From the NCBI GenBank assembly GCA_037176905.1, contig JBBBWG010028865.1, forward strand, positions 30,359 through 94,358: a stretch of 64,000 nt of DNA, read 5' to 3'. The notes below the pieces were generated by a model. It made no database searches, was not told the DNA's origin, and was given only the letters and a program-made list of their open reading frames with translations. Position 1 is the stretch's first letter; each line of letters opens with the position of its first letter. The translations under genes and the position numbers were made by a program. Positions 23,017-32,072 of this stretch are shown one piece after another. Source of the stretch: Azolla pinnata. Its lineage: Eukaryota > Streptophyta > Polypodiopsida > Salviniales > Salviniaceae.

Positions 23017-23419
23017 AATGAATGCTTGGTGCATCTGGCTGGTATCTTGCCTGTGAAGAAGGTATATATATATATACATACATCTTTTGGGGGCTTTCAA
23101 GCTTCCCAACCGCTGCTGTTGTTGATTCAGTACTAAGCTTTGTACATTTACATGATCTTCTTCTTCTTCTTCTTCTTCTTCTTCTTCTTCTTCATCTGTA
23201 TACATTTGGACATTGATTCTGGACCTTTAACTGCTTCCTTGTTTGTAGCTGACTTAGAGATTTTGCCAATTGATTTGCAGCTGCTACTCACTCAGAAAAA
23301 AAAAAAATTCCGATCTCGGTTTTCAGGATGTGTTTTCTGGACATAAATCAGCTGCATTCCAGCAAAAATATGCAAATAAAAGCTCCAAGCTCCATTGCTG
23401 CCAGATACATGTCAAATAT

Positions 23420-24083
23420 CTCAGCAAAGCAATCTTGTTCTAACTGTGTCATATGCTTTTTTCTTTGTTTTCTGTTTCAGCAAAATCAGTATATACTCTA
23501 TACAACACAGTAATCTCAATCAGCATGAGGCCTCGGACTCTTTCACCATCTTCTGGCATATGGCGGCAGCCGCAAACAAAAACATTTGCACTGCCCCATA
23601 AGCATCTTGTATAAGCTGATGCATCAAATCAGCTGCAAATGCATATTCCGGCGATGCACAAAATAAAACGCTCCCAAGGACGATCGTGATGGATAGATAC
23701 ATTGAATCTGAGTGCAGCAAAGCAATCTTTTGCTCTTAACTGTGTGTCATATGCTCNNNNNNNNNNNNNNNNNNNNNNNNNNNNNNNNNNNNNNNNNNNN
23801 NNNNNNNNNNNNNNNNNNNNNNNNNNNNNNNNNNNNNNNNNNNNNNNNNNNNNNNNAAATTTTTTTACAGCAAAATCAGCAAGAATACAGTCTATATACT
23901 ATACAGTAATCTCAATCAAAATCAGGCATATGACGTGATGGATACATACATTGAATCTGAGTGCAGCAAAGCAATCTTTTGCTCTTAACTGTGTGTCATA
24001 TGCTCAAATTTTTTTACAGCAAAATCAGCAAGAATACAGTCTATATACTATACAGTAATCTCAATCAAAATCAGGCATATGAG
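23420..24083. repeat. Tandem copies of a block of about 145 bp flanking the gap
   Basis: Copies at 23690-23756 (cut by the gap, resuming 23857-23935) and 23937-24083 are almost identical, including 'gaatctgagtgcagcaaagc' and 'cagtctatatactatacagt'. A more diverged copy lies at about 23420-23525. Near-identity on both sides of the gap suggests either a recent tandem duplication that stopped assembly or a scaffolding overlap that was not merged. Confidence 0.8.
23757..23856. other. Assembly gap of 100 N
   Basis: Exactly 100 unknown bases, the conventional placeholder for a gap of unknown size. Its flanks are the two parts of a duplicated block, so the true missing length could be anything, including zero. 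Confidence 0.98.
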
Positions 24084-24261
24084 GGTGCCAGAACTGTCCA
24101 CAGGTTGTATACAATCTATCTAGATTCTCGAGACATCTCTCTCGATCCCCGGGGTCTCTCGACTCTTTCAGCATCTTCTGGGCATGGCGGCAGCTGCAAA
24201 AACATACTCTGCCCATAACATAAGCATGTGTAAGCAGAGAGAGAGAGGCACAAGGCCTCTA

Positions 24262-27102
24262 TCATCGAGCTGTAGTAGAGCTTTGATCGAAAGCCAGCAG
24301 AGCGAGATCGGAGTTGCCCCATTTCCGACAAGCGCCCAAGAGAGCCAGCCAGAGATCAGAGGCGTGATCATCGGGAACGGTCTCGAGCCCCATCATGATC
24401 ACCGACACAGCTTCGCGGAAGAGCCCAGCATGTGCCAGGAGCGATACCATGCAAGTGCAGTGCTCCACATCGGGGCTGATACCGTAGATCCTCTCCATAT
24501 TCCTGAACACTGTACTCGCCTCGCCCACCATAGCTCCATGGCTGCAAGCACTCAGAATGCAGAGGAATGTAACATCATCTGGCGACAGGCCCTCGCGTTG
24601 CATCTGCTCCAAGCAATCCAGAGCTTCGCGGCCTCGGCCCTGCTGCGCATACCCCGCAATCAGCGAGTTCCACGAGATCACGGATCGCATCGGAAGCTCC
24701 CTCAGCACCTCCGCCGCCTCCGCCAGCTCCCCGCACTTGACATACATGTCCACCAGCGCAGTGCCGACGACGAGGATGCCATCCTTCTCCTCTAGCAGAT
24801 CGAGCCCCGTGAACCTCGCAATCAGCCTGTGGATCTGCTTGCCTTTGGCCATGGCCCCTGCGCTGCTGCAAGCTTTCAAGGCGCAGACCAACGTGACTCG
24901 GTTGGGGCGGAAGCCAGCTCCCCGCATCCGCTCGAAGCACTCGAGAGCTTCGTTGCCATGGCCGCGATCCGCGTGAGCTGCGATCAACGTGTTCCACGAG
25001 ACGATGTCTCGGTTCGGAAGCTCGACGAGGAGCAGCTCCCGCGCCCTCTTCAGCTCCCCGCACTTGGCATACATGTCCAAGAGGGCATTCCCCAGCACCA
25101 TCTCCTTCTCCAGGAGGCCTCTCTCCGATATCTCCTCGTGGATCCGCTCCCCGCTTCCTATCGCTCCGCTGCTGCCGCAGGCCTTCAAGAGGCAGCCGAA
25201 CGTAACCGCGTTCGGGGACAGGCCTTCGATCCGCATCCGTTCGTAGCACGCCACGGCTTCGCGGCACTGCCCTCTTTGGGCATGCCCAGAGATCAACGCG
25301 GACCAGGAGATCACGTTCCGAGCTTCGAGCCCCTCGAAAACCTCGTGCGCCTTGGCGAGCTCCCCGCATTTCGCATACATGTCGAGCAGCGCAGTACCCG
25401 CCGCGAGCTCCTTCTCCAGCTCTAGGCCTCCACCGCTTACCATCATGCCGTGGACCTTCTCGCCTTCGGCTATGGCCCCGGAGCTCGCGCAGGCCTTCAA
25501 CGCGCAAGCGAACGCGATCGCATCGGGCGCTAGCCCCTCGCTTCGCATGCGTTCCAGGCAGTTCAGCGCTTCCCGGCTTCGCCCCAGCTCCGCATACCCC
25601 GAAATCATCGCATTCCAAGAGGCTCCGCTCCTGCAAGGAAGCTCTTCCAGCAACCGCTCCGCCTTTGCGAGAGCGCCACATTTCGCATACATGTCTAGCA
25701 ACGCGTTTCCGAGCACGCTATCCCGTTCGAGGAAGCCACGGTAACTGCGTTCGATCTCGCCGTGAATCCTCTCGCCCTTCTCCAGTGCCCCAGCATTGCC
25801 ACAAGCCTTCAGCGCCGACAAGTAGGTGACCATATCCGGAGAAAAGCCCTCGCTCTGCCGCAGCCGATCGAAGCAATCCAATGCTTCTTGGTTCTTCCCC
25901 GACTGGACATAGCCTGCAATCAGTGCGTTCCACGAGATCACGTCTCGAGACCGGAGCTCTTCCAGGAGAACCCTCCGAGCTCTTTCCATCTCGCCGCATT
26001 TCGCGTACATGTCCACCAGCGCAGTGCCGAGCACGATATCCTTTCCCAGAAGGCCTTCCCTCGCAATCCTGTCATGAATTTCTTTGCCCTTGTCGACGGC
26101 TCGTGCATTGCCGCAAGCCTTCAAGATGCAGCTCAACGCGATCGCGTCTGGGGCGAGACCCTCGCTTAGCATTCGCTCGTAGCACTTCAGCGCTTCCTCG
26201 CCGCGGCCTTCGTGGACGTATCCCGCGATGAGAGTGGACCAAGAGATCACGTTTCTCTCCGGAAGCTCTTCCAGCACTCGCTGCGCTGTCGCAGGCATAC
26301 CGCATTTGGCGTACATATCCACCAACGCGGTGCCCAGCGTGGTTACGTTCTCGGCTACCAAGTTTCGGCTCCGAATGCTTCCGTGAATCTGCTTGCCTCT
26401 CTCGATGTTCTTGGCGTTGCTGCACGCCTTCAAGACGCAGATGAACGTGATCGCATCTGGCAAGAGGCCCTCGCATTGCATCTGCTCTGAGCAGTCGAAT
26501 GCCTCGTAGCATTGTCCACGGTTTGTGCACCCAGAGATCAATGAATTCCAAGAGCCTACAGTTTGGGAAGGGAGCTCCTCCATAAGCTCCCGTGCTTTCG
26601 AAAGGAAGCCACATCTGGCATACATATCCACCAAAGCATTGCCAAGCTTGGCATTTTCCTTCAGCAAGCTTGCTCCTCCGCTGACAATCTCATCGTGGAT
26701 TTTCTGCCCAGCCCCGATGTCTCCGACACCACCACATGCTTTCAAGATGCAAATGAAAGTGACGGCATTCGGGGAGAGACCTTTCCTGCGCATTTGTTCG
26801 AAGCACTTCATCGCTTCATGGCCCTGTCCTAGCTGGGCATACCCACAGATGAGTGCATTCCAAGCTACCACATCTGGAACAAGAAGGCTTTCGAGGACCT
26901 CTTGCCCCCTCCATGGCATACCGCATTTCGAATACATGTGAATCAAGGCGCTAGCTAGATGAGGGCTCTTTTCGACTAGCCCTCTCTTGAGAACATCGTG
27001 ATGCAGAGCGCTGCCTCTGTGAACATCCTTCTTCTTGGCACAATCCTTGAGAAGGGCCACCAGAGCAAACTCTTCACCGCCGAAGCTCGATCTCCTTCTC
27101 AT
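24262..27102 (-). CDS. PLS-class PPR protein, long, with shortened E domain
   Basis: An intronless 946-residue PPR protein for organellar RNA binding. Eight S motifs of the form 'ALVDMYAKCG' or 'ALLDMYAKCG' mark eight or more P-L-S triplets, with 'ISWNALI.GYA' P motifs and 'LKACG..G.IDKGKQIH' L motifs between. The end shows an E1-like 'WLALLGACRKWGNSDLALLAFDQ', then 'SSTTAR' and stop. The other two PPR genes here continue with 'AAAYVFMA.IFAAAGM.EDA'; in this gene similar sequence survives just downstream in other frames (24116-24250, 'AEYVFAAAAMP' and 'PEDAERVE'), so the E2 tail has been lost by frame change. From about 24.6 to 26.4 kb the codons are strikingly GC-rich, unlike the flanking PPR genes and unlike its own 5' end. 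About 20 residues precede the first motif; no transit peptide is clear. Confidence 0.9.
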   Translation of the reverse strand: MRRRSSFGGEEFALVALLKDCAKKKDVHRGSALHHDVLKRGLVEKSPHLASALIHMYSKCGMPWRGQEVLESLLVPDVVAWNALICGYAQLGQGHEAMKCFEQMRRKGLSPNAVTFICILKACGGVGDIGAGQKIHDEIVSGGASLLKENAKLGNALVDMYARCGFLSKARELMEELPSQTVGSWNSLISGCTNRGQCYEAFDCSEQMQCEGLLPDAITFICVLKACSNAKNIERGKQIHGSIRSRNLVAENVTTLGTALVDMYAKCGMPATAQRVLEELPERNVISWSTLIAGYVHEGRGEEALKCYERMLSEGLAPDAIALSCILKACGNARAVDKGKEIHDRIAREGLLGKDIVLGTALVDMYAKCGEMERARRVLLEELRSRDVISWNALIAGYVQSGKNQEALDCFDRLRQSEGFSPDMVTYLSALKACGNAGALEKGERIHGEIERSYRGFLERDSVLGNALLDMYAKCGALAKAERLLEELPCRSGASWNAMISGYAELGRSREALNCLERMRSEGLAPDAIAFACALKACASSGAIAEGEKVHGMMVSGGGLELEKELAAGTALLDMYAKCGELAKAHEVFEGLEARNVISWSALISGHAQRGQCREAVACYERMRIEGLSPNAVTFGCLLKACGSSGAIGSGERIHEEISERGLLEKEMVLGNALLDMYAKCGELKRARELLLVELPNRDIVSWNTLIAAHADRGHGNEALECFERMRGAGFRPNRVTLVCALKACSSAGAMAKGKQIHRLIARFTGLDLLEEKDGILVVGTALVDMYVKCGELAEAAEVLRELPMRSVISWNSLIAGYAQQGRGREALDCLEQMQREGLSPDDVTFLCILSACSHGAMVGEASTVFRNMERIYGISPDVEHCTCMVSLLAHAGLFREAVSVIMMGLETVPDDHASDLWLALLGACRKWGNSDLALLAFDQSSTTAR

Positions 27103-28147
27103 CCTGTTCCTTTATCTCTCCATGTGAAATTGATGGGCGGAACAAGAGCCCTTCCCTGCTCTTCTTGAGCCCAAAATAGGGGAATGGCGGGACGTGAAGG
27201 AATTGGATTGGGACTGTTGCTGCAACTTACCATGAGAGAGAAGAGTGCAGTGCACGTTGCAGGGAAGGAAGACATCGCCACTTCATGGAGAGAGCCTTTA
27301 GAGATCGGATCAGAGCAGAGCACCCTTTGCTTCTGCTTCGGCAACAGAACCACTTGTCGTTGTTGTGAGCAGAAACTTGGATTGGATGTCTCTATCTCAC
27401 TGTTCACTAGCACAAAGATGTTCCAACTGTTTCTATGTTTTACACAGGTGAATCGCCCAGAAAACGCTTGCTTTGCTACATGTAATGCTTCAAAGCTAAA
27501 ACCCTAAACCCTGAATTTTTCAAGGAGATGTGGAGTGAAAATGGTTCTTGTACAACGTGATTTGGGTGAGCTTCTTTCTTGATCTTGTATCTCTCTCATT
27601 CATTCCCTAGGTTTTAGCAACAGGGAACTGCTTCTTTCTTGATCTTGTATCTCTCTCATTCATTCCCTAGATTCAGTCAGTATTGACTGCCTGAGAAACA
27701 CAATCTGGGATCCTAATCACATTTTCCAGAAACATTTCGGTGTTCTCATCTCATCGGCAATGAAATAGATCTCATTTTTGAGGAGCTACTTCCATCAAAT
27801 AGATCAGACTGTAATGCATGGTTGCAATGAACTAATGGTGCCAAAATTTCTCTAGCATGAAAAACTTCCTGATTCCACATCTTTTCAGGCAAAACCGATA
27901 AGAAAGTAGTGCTAGCCACCGCATATAATACAGCTGAAATCGAGAAACGGTGCTGCATTTGCTGTGTTTTTATAAATTTTTCAGCTTATATCACGCATCA
28001 CATCGGCTGTTAGATTCAGGATCACTTGCAGAAAAGCTGATCATCTTGTCCTAAGCCTCATATTTCTCATGTGGTAGTAGATATTATGCACATTTTGCAT
28101 TGGGGAAGATATTATACACACTCATACATACATACATGGTCCTTTGA
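27103..28147. other. Intergenic between two PPR genes
   Basis: Upstream region of the 24-27 kb PPR gene and downstream region of the 28-30 kb one. It has 'aaaaccctaaaccctgaa' at about 27499-27516 and an exact 41-bp direct repeat at 27570-27610 and 27630-27670. No gene seen. Confidence 0.6.
27570..27670. repeat. Exact 41-bp direct repeat, period 60
   Basis: 'gcttctttcttgatcttgta' plus 'tctctctcattcattcccta' plus g occurs twice without mismatch, separated by 19 bp. Confidence 0.95.
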
Positions 28148-30496
28148 CTAGAAAGAAGCCATTTCCACAAGGCCATTGGAATTCCCCCTGCTTCCGTGCC
28201 TCTTCCAAACCGCATTGGAACGGCATATTGTCAGCCTCTTGGCTTCAACTTTCTCTGCATCTTCATGCATGCCAGCAGCTGCAAAAATATCCGCCATCAG
28301 GATATAAGCTGCGGTATCGTTACCATCCAGTTGCAATGCCCGATTGAACGCCAGCCTTCCAAGCTCCACATTTTCCCATTTTCGACAAGCACCGAGCAAT
28401 ACGATCCAAACTGCAGCGTAATCCGATGGCATTGCCTTGATCACTGACATTGCCTCTGGAAACAAACCAGCATTTCCATAGGCAAAGACCATGCAAGTAT
28501 GGTGCTGTAGACTTGGAGTTATCCCATACTCCGTCGTCATTTCCGTGAAAAGCCCTTGGGCCTCATCTAAGAGCCCAGCATGCGCGCATGCTGTCAGACT
28601 AGACAAGAGAGTAACTTCGTTAGGAGAAAGACCGCTGAGTTTCAACTGTTCGAAACATTTCAGCGCCTCGTAGCCTTGCCCTTGCTGAGCGTACCCTGCA
28701 ATCAATGTATTCCAAGAAACTATGCTCTTTGCGCTAAACTCTTCCAGAAGTTCTCGTGATTTGGTAAGGGTACCACATTTGGCATACATACCCACCACCG
28801 CATTTACGAGCTTGCTGTTGTCCTTCAAGAATCCCTTACTAACAATGTCGAGGTGAATGCGTTTGCCCTTGTCTATGGAACCTTTACTCCCACACAGCTT
28901 TAGGATGGAAAGGTAAGTGACATCGTCGGGAAGGACGCCGTCGATCTCCATCAATTCCAAACAGCTTATTGCTTCATGGCCATGCCCTTGCTCTGCATAC
29001 CCAGAAATTAATGAATTCCATGAGACGATGTCCCGAATGGGCATCTCTTGAAGCACCTTCTCTGCCTCCATGAGCACACCACATCGCGCATACATATCAA
29101 CCAGTGCATTGCCAAGTACAATATTTTTCTTCAAAAGCCCTCTATTCATAATCTCTTTGTGAATCTGATTTCCCTTCTCAATGTCTTTGGTGTTACAGCA
29201 AGCCTTCAAGAAGTGAAGGAAAGTGATTGCATTCAAAGAATGTCCCTCACTTTGCATCCTGTCAGAACATTCGAAAGCTTTGTGACCTTGCCCCGCTTGG
29301 ACATATGCTCCGATGATAGCATTCCAAGTAACGTTGTCTCGGAAGCGAAGCTCTTCCAGGACTAGTTGTGCTTTAGCAAGCATGCCACACTTGGCATACA
29401 TATCTACCAATGCAGTGCCGAGCTTGACATCCTTGTCCAGAAACCTCCTACTTAAAATCACCAGATGGACTTTCTGGCCTTTTTCTATAGATCTACTGAC
29501 TCCACATGCCTTTAGGATGGAAATGAAGGTGACGACATCCGGCAAGAGGCCCTCATTGAGCATCAGTTCAAAACTGTCGATTGCTTCGTGGCCCTGACCT
29601 TGTTGTATATATCCTTCCATCAATGTAGACCAAGTGACTACATTTCGGTTGCAAAGGCCTTCTAGCACTTCTCGCGCTTTTGCCAGTGCGCCACATTTGG
29701 CATACATATCTACTAATGCAGAGCCAATTGTGGCGGCCTTATCCAGGAGTCTTGCTCTTACAATCTCATCATGAATCTGTTTACCCTTGTCTAAATCCCC
29801 GATGCTTCCACAAGCCTTCAATACACACATAAATGTGACTTCATCTGGAGCTAGGCCCTCACCATGCATGCGCTTATAGCAATCTAATGCTTCAAAGTAT
29901 TGCTTTTGTTGGGAAAACCCAGTAATTAGTACATTCCAAGTCACTGCATCTCGAACAGGAAGCTTCTCAAGAACTTCTTGGGCTTTTTCGACATTACCAC
30001 ATTTGGCATACATATCCACCAATGCAGTGCCGAGCACAACATCTTTCTCGAGGAGGCCCAAGCTCATGAGTTTCTCATGTATCTGTTTACCTTTACCGAT
30101 ATCCCCGAGGTTTCCACATGCCTTCAAGATACAAATGAACGTCACAGCATTGGGAAGCAATCCCTCCCCCTGCATGAGCTCGAAGTGGCCGATGGCTTCA
30201 CGAGGCTTCCCATTGTGAACATACCCTGCAATGAGAGCATTCCAAGGTGCTGCATTTGAGGAAGGAAGGTGCTGATGGATCAGATCTTGAGCTTTTCCAA
30301 AGGCGCCACATTTGGCATACATATTGATCAAACTGCTGGTGAGGTATGGATCCTTGCAGAGCAGCAGCCCATCTCTGAGGATGGTGGCATGGAGCCTGGT
30401 GCCTTTGCAGAGGTCTTTGTTCTTGGCACAAGCCTTGAGCAAGGCCACATGGGAGGAGCCCTCCATGTGGGGACATCTAGGCAAAACCCAGTACAA
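28148..30496 (-). CDS. PLS-class PPR protein (E-type, no DYW)
   Basis: An intronless 782-residue PPR protein, about 1 kb upstream on the same strand from the gene at 24-27 kb and probably derived with it by tandem duplication. Six 'MYAKCG/MYARCG' S motifs lie between 'SHVALLKACAKNKDLCKG' near the start and a C-terminal E1/E2 block ('VWIVLLGACRKWENVELG', 'AAAYILMADIFAAAGMHEDA'). The chain continues about 30 residues with no DYW motif. Within the family each triplet contacts successive RNA bases; the target cannot be read from the window. Met at residue 11 is an alternative start; only about 15 residues precede the first repeat. The CTT tract immediately upstream probably lies in the leader. 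Confidence 0.92.
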   Translation of the reverse strand: MYWVLPRCPHMEGSSHVALLKACAKNKDLCKGTRLHATILRDGLLLCKDPYLTSSLINMYAKCGAFGKAQDLIHQHLPSSNAAPWNALIAGYVHNGKPREAIGHFELMQGEGLLPNAVTFICILKACGNLGDIGKGKQIHEKLMSLGLLEKDVVLGTALVDMYAKCGNVEKAQEVLEKLPVRDAVTWNVLITGFSQQKQYFEALDCYKRMHGEGLAPDEVTFMCVLKACGSIGDLDKGKQIHDEIVRARLLDKAATIGSALVDMYAKCGALAKAREVLEGLCNRNVVTWSTLMEGYIQQGQGHEAIDSFELMLNEGLLPDVVTFISILKACGVSRSIEKGQKVHLVILSRRFLDKDVKLGTALVDMYAKCGMLAKAQLVLEELRFRDNVTWNAIIGAYVQAGQGHKAFECSDRMQSEGHSLNAITFLHFLKACCNTKDIEKGNQIHKEIMNRGLLKKNIVLGNALVDMYARCGVLMEAEKVLQEMPIRDIVSWNSLISGYAEQGHGHEAISCLELMEIDGVLPDDVTYLSILKLCGSKGSIDKGKRIHLDIVSKGFLKDNSKLVNAVVGMYAKCGTLTKSRELLEEFSAKSIVSWNTLIAGYAQQGQGYEALKCFEQLKLSGLSPNEVTLLSSLTACAHAGLLDEAQGLFTEMTTEYGITPSLQHHTCMVFAYGNAGLFPEAMSVIKAMPSDYAAVWIVLLGACRKWENVELGRLAFNRALQLDGNDTAAYILMADIFAAAGMHEDAEKVEAKRLTICRSNAVWKRHGSRGNSNGLVEMASF

Positions 30497-30589
30497 GGGG
30501 TTCTTTCTTCTGCTTCTTCTTCTTCTTCTTCTTCTTCTTCTTCTTCTTCTTCTTCTTCTTCTTCTTCTTCTACTCCTCTATGTGACAGC

Positions 30590-31170
30590 ATCTAGCATTT
30601 GTTTTACAAAAACCCATTTCCTGGGGCTCTTCCCTTCTTCCTTCTTCCTTCTTCCTTCTTCTTCTTGCATCTCGCATTTGTCTACAAAACCCAGTTCATG
30701 GGGTTCTTCCTTCTTCCTCTTTCTCCTCCTTCTCCATCTTCTCCATGTAAGAAGAGCATCTCGCATTTGTCTACAAAACCCATTTCATTTCATCGGGTTC
30801 TTCCTTCTTCTTCTTCTTTCTCCTTCTTCTCCATCTTCTCCATGTGAGAGCCACTAGCATTTGTTTACAAAACCAGGTTCTTGGGGTTCTTCTTCTTCCT
30901 CCTCCTCTTCTTCTTCTTCTTCTAGCATCTGGCATTTGTTTACGAAACCCATTTCATGGGGTTTCTTCCTTCCTTCTTCTTCTTCTTTCTCCTTCTCTCC
31001 GGCTTCTCCATCTAGCATCTAAGGGATTCTTCCTTCTACTCCTTTCTCCGTCTTCTCCTTCATCTCCATGTGAGAGCAATCTCGCAGTTTTTGTTTACAA
31101 AACCCATTTTCAGGGGGGTTCGTCCTTCCTCTTTCTCCTGCTTCTCCTTCAGCATCTAGCATTTGTTTAG
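30590..31170. repeat. Diverged minisatellite, units about 75-110 bp
   Basis: Each unit starts 'agcatttgtttacaaaaccc' or similar ('cgcatttgtctacaaaaccc'), then 'atttcatggggttcttcctt', then CTT/CTCC pyrimidines and often 'ctccatgtgagag'. About seven units are recognisable (starting near 30594, 30672, 30760, 30855, 30930, 31083, 31157). Confidence 0.8.
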
Positions 31171-31192
31171 GAAAAGGATCATCCATCCTTCA

Positions 31193-31193
<1 letters not shown>

Positions 31194-31223
<30 letters not shown>

Positions 31224-31335
31224 CTTCTTCACCACCATCATCATCATCAAATTCGTCATCATCATCTTCTTCTTCTTCTTCTTCACCACCATCATCATCA
31301 TCAAATTCGTCATCATCATCTTCTTCTTCTTCTTC
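31194..31335. repeat. CTT tract with duplicated CAT block
   Basis: 'caccaccatcatcatcatca' followed by 'aattcgtcatcatcatc' occurs twice (about 31230-31267 and 31286-31320) between CTT runs. Confidence 0.85.
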
Positions 31336-31767
31336 ATGGGCTTCATGATACACCACAGGTTCCATGGTAGCATTGCCATACCGAAGGAGGGGAACATGGC
31401 ATTTCCCTTGCCCATAACACCCCCGAAATCTTTCGCGGATTTCTCCGGTAATCCAATATCCCATCCGGAGGCACGAAGATGTCGACACGATCTCCAAGCT
31501 TCAAGGATCGGGATTAAAACCTCGGCAGATTGTTTCCGCAGCCGGAGTGTTTCAGAAACCTCGGGGCAACAACACAAATCCATGCTCCATGCTCCTGTTT
31601 CCCCCAAATGGGCAAGCCCGAGTTGTTGCAATTCTAGGCACTTATGCGCACTTGGGCGGTCATCGAAATCCTCTTTCCTCGCAATTATGGGCACCTCTAT
31701 GCTTGTGATCAATCAATCATTCGATCGATTGATCGGTTGGACATTGTTGCTTGAAGATTAGCTCTTC

Positions 31768-31851
31768 AACCCTAAATCCCTAAACCCTAAACCCTAAATC
31801 CCTAAACCCTAAATCCCGAAACCCTAAACCCTAAATCCCTAAACCCTAACC
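31768..31851 (+). repeat. Interstitial (CCCTAAA)n array upstream of bS21c
   Basis: About twelve CCCTAAA or CCCTAAAT units with minor variants, 220-300 bp before the bS21c start codon, on the sense strand as AAACCCTAA. The plant telo-box AAACCCTAA is known from promoters of translation-machinery genes; a regulatory role here is inferred. Confidence 0.85.
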
Positions 31852-31973
31852 AACACCAGAATGAGGCTAAGGGGGTAGTTTTGGGGAATTTCCAAAACTG
31901 GAAACACTTGGAAGACAAAACAAAAACCTTATCATCATCATCTTCTTCTTCTTCTTCTTCTTCTTCTTCTTCT

Positions 31974-32006
<33 letters not shown>

Positions 32007-32072
32007 TTCTTCTTCTTCTTCTTCTTCTTCTTCCTTCTTGTGACTCTGTGTTCTGCTTCGAAGCAGAGAGCT

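Larger units (their letters stand above)
23017..24261. other. Intergenic with duplicated blocks, PPR-tail relic and assembly gap
   Basis: Holds the PLATZ 3' region with a CTT tract (23158-23193), three copies of a block starting 'cagcaaagcaatctt' (about 23423-23520; 23717-23756 plus 23857-23925; 23964-24080), and the 100-N gap. At 23536-23620 a stretch resembling the 3' end of the neighbouring PPR gene is present (minus strand reads 'FLFAAAAICQKMVKE'). Confidence 0.65.
30497..32072. other. CTT-rich repeat region and bS21c upstream region
   Basis: Successively: a CTT tract (30506-30570), a diverged minisatellite (30590-31170), a CTT/CAT duplication (31194-31335), about 430 bp of unique DNA (31336-31765) whose 141-codon frame shows no domain, a telomere-like array (31768-31851) and a CTT/CTTT tract (31938-32035) in the bS21c leader. 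Confidence 0.6.

Noticed and set aside
24575-25681. 368-codon minus-strand frame overlapping the PPR gene
   Set aside because: Same strand, other frame of a GC-rich PPR gene; it lacks PPR motifs and is a by-product of high GC3.
31336-31761. 141-codon plus-strand frame starting MGFMIHHRFHGSIAI
   Set aside because: Stands alone between repeats with no recognised family; kept only as part of the intergenic description.
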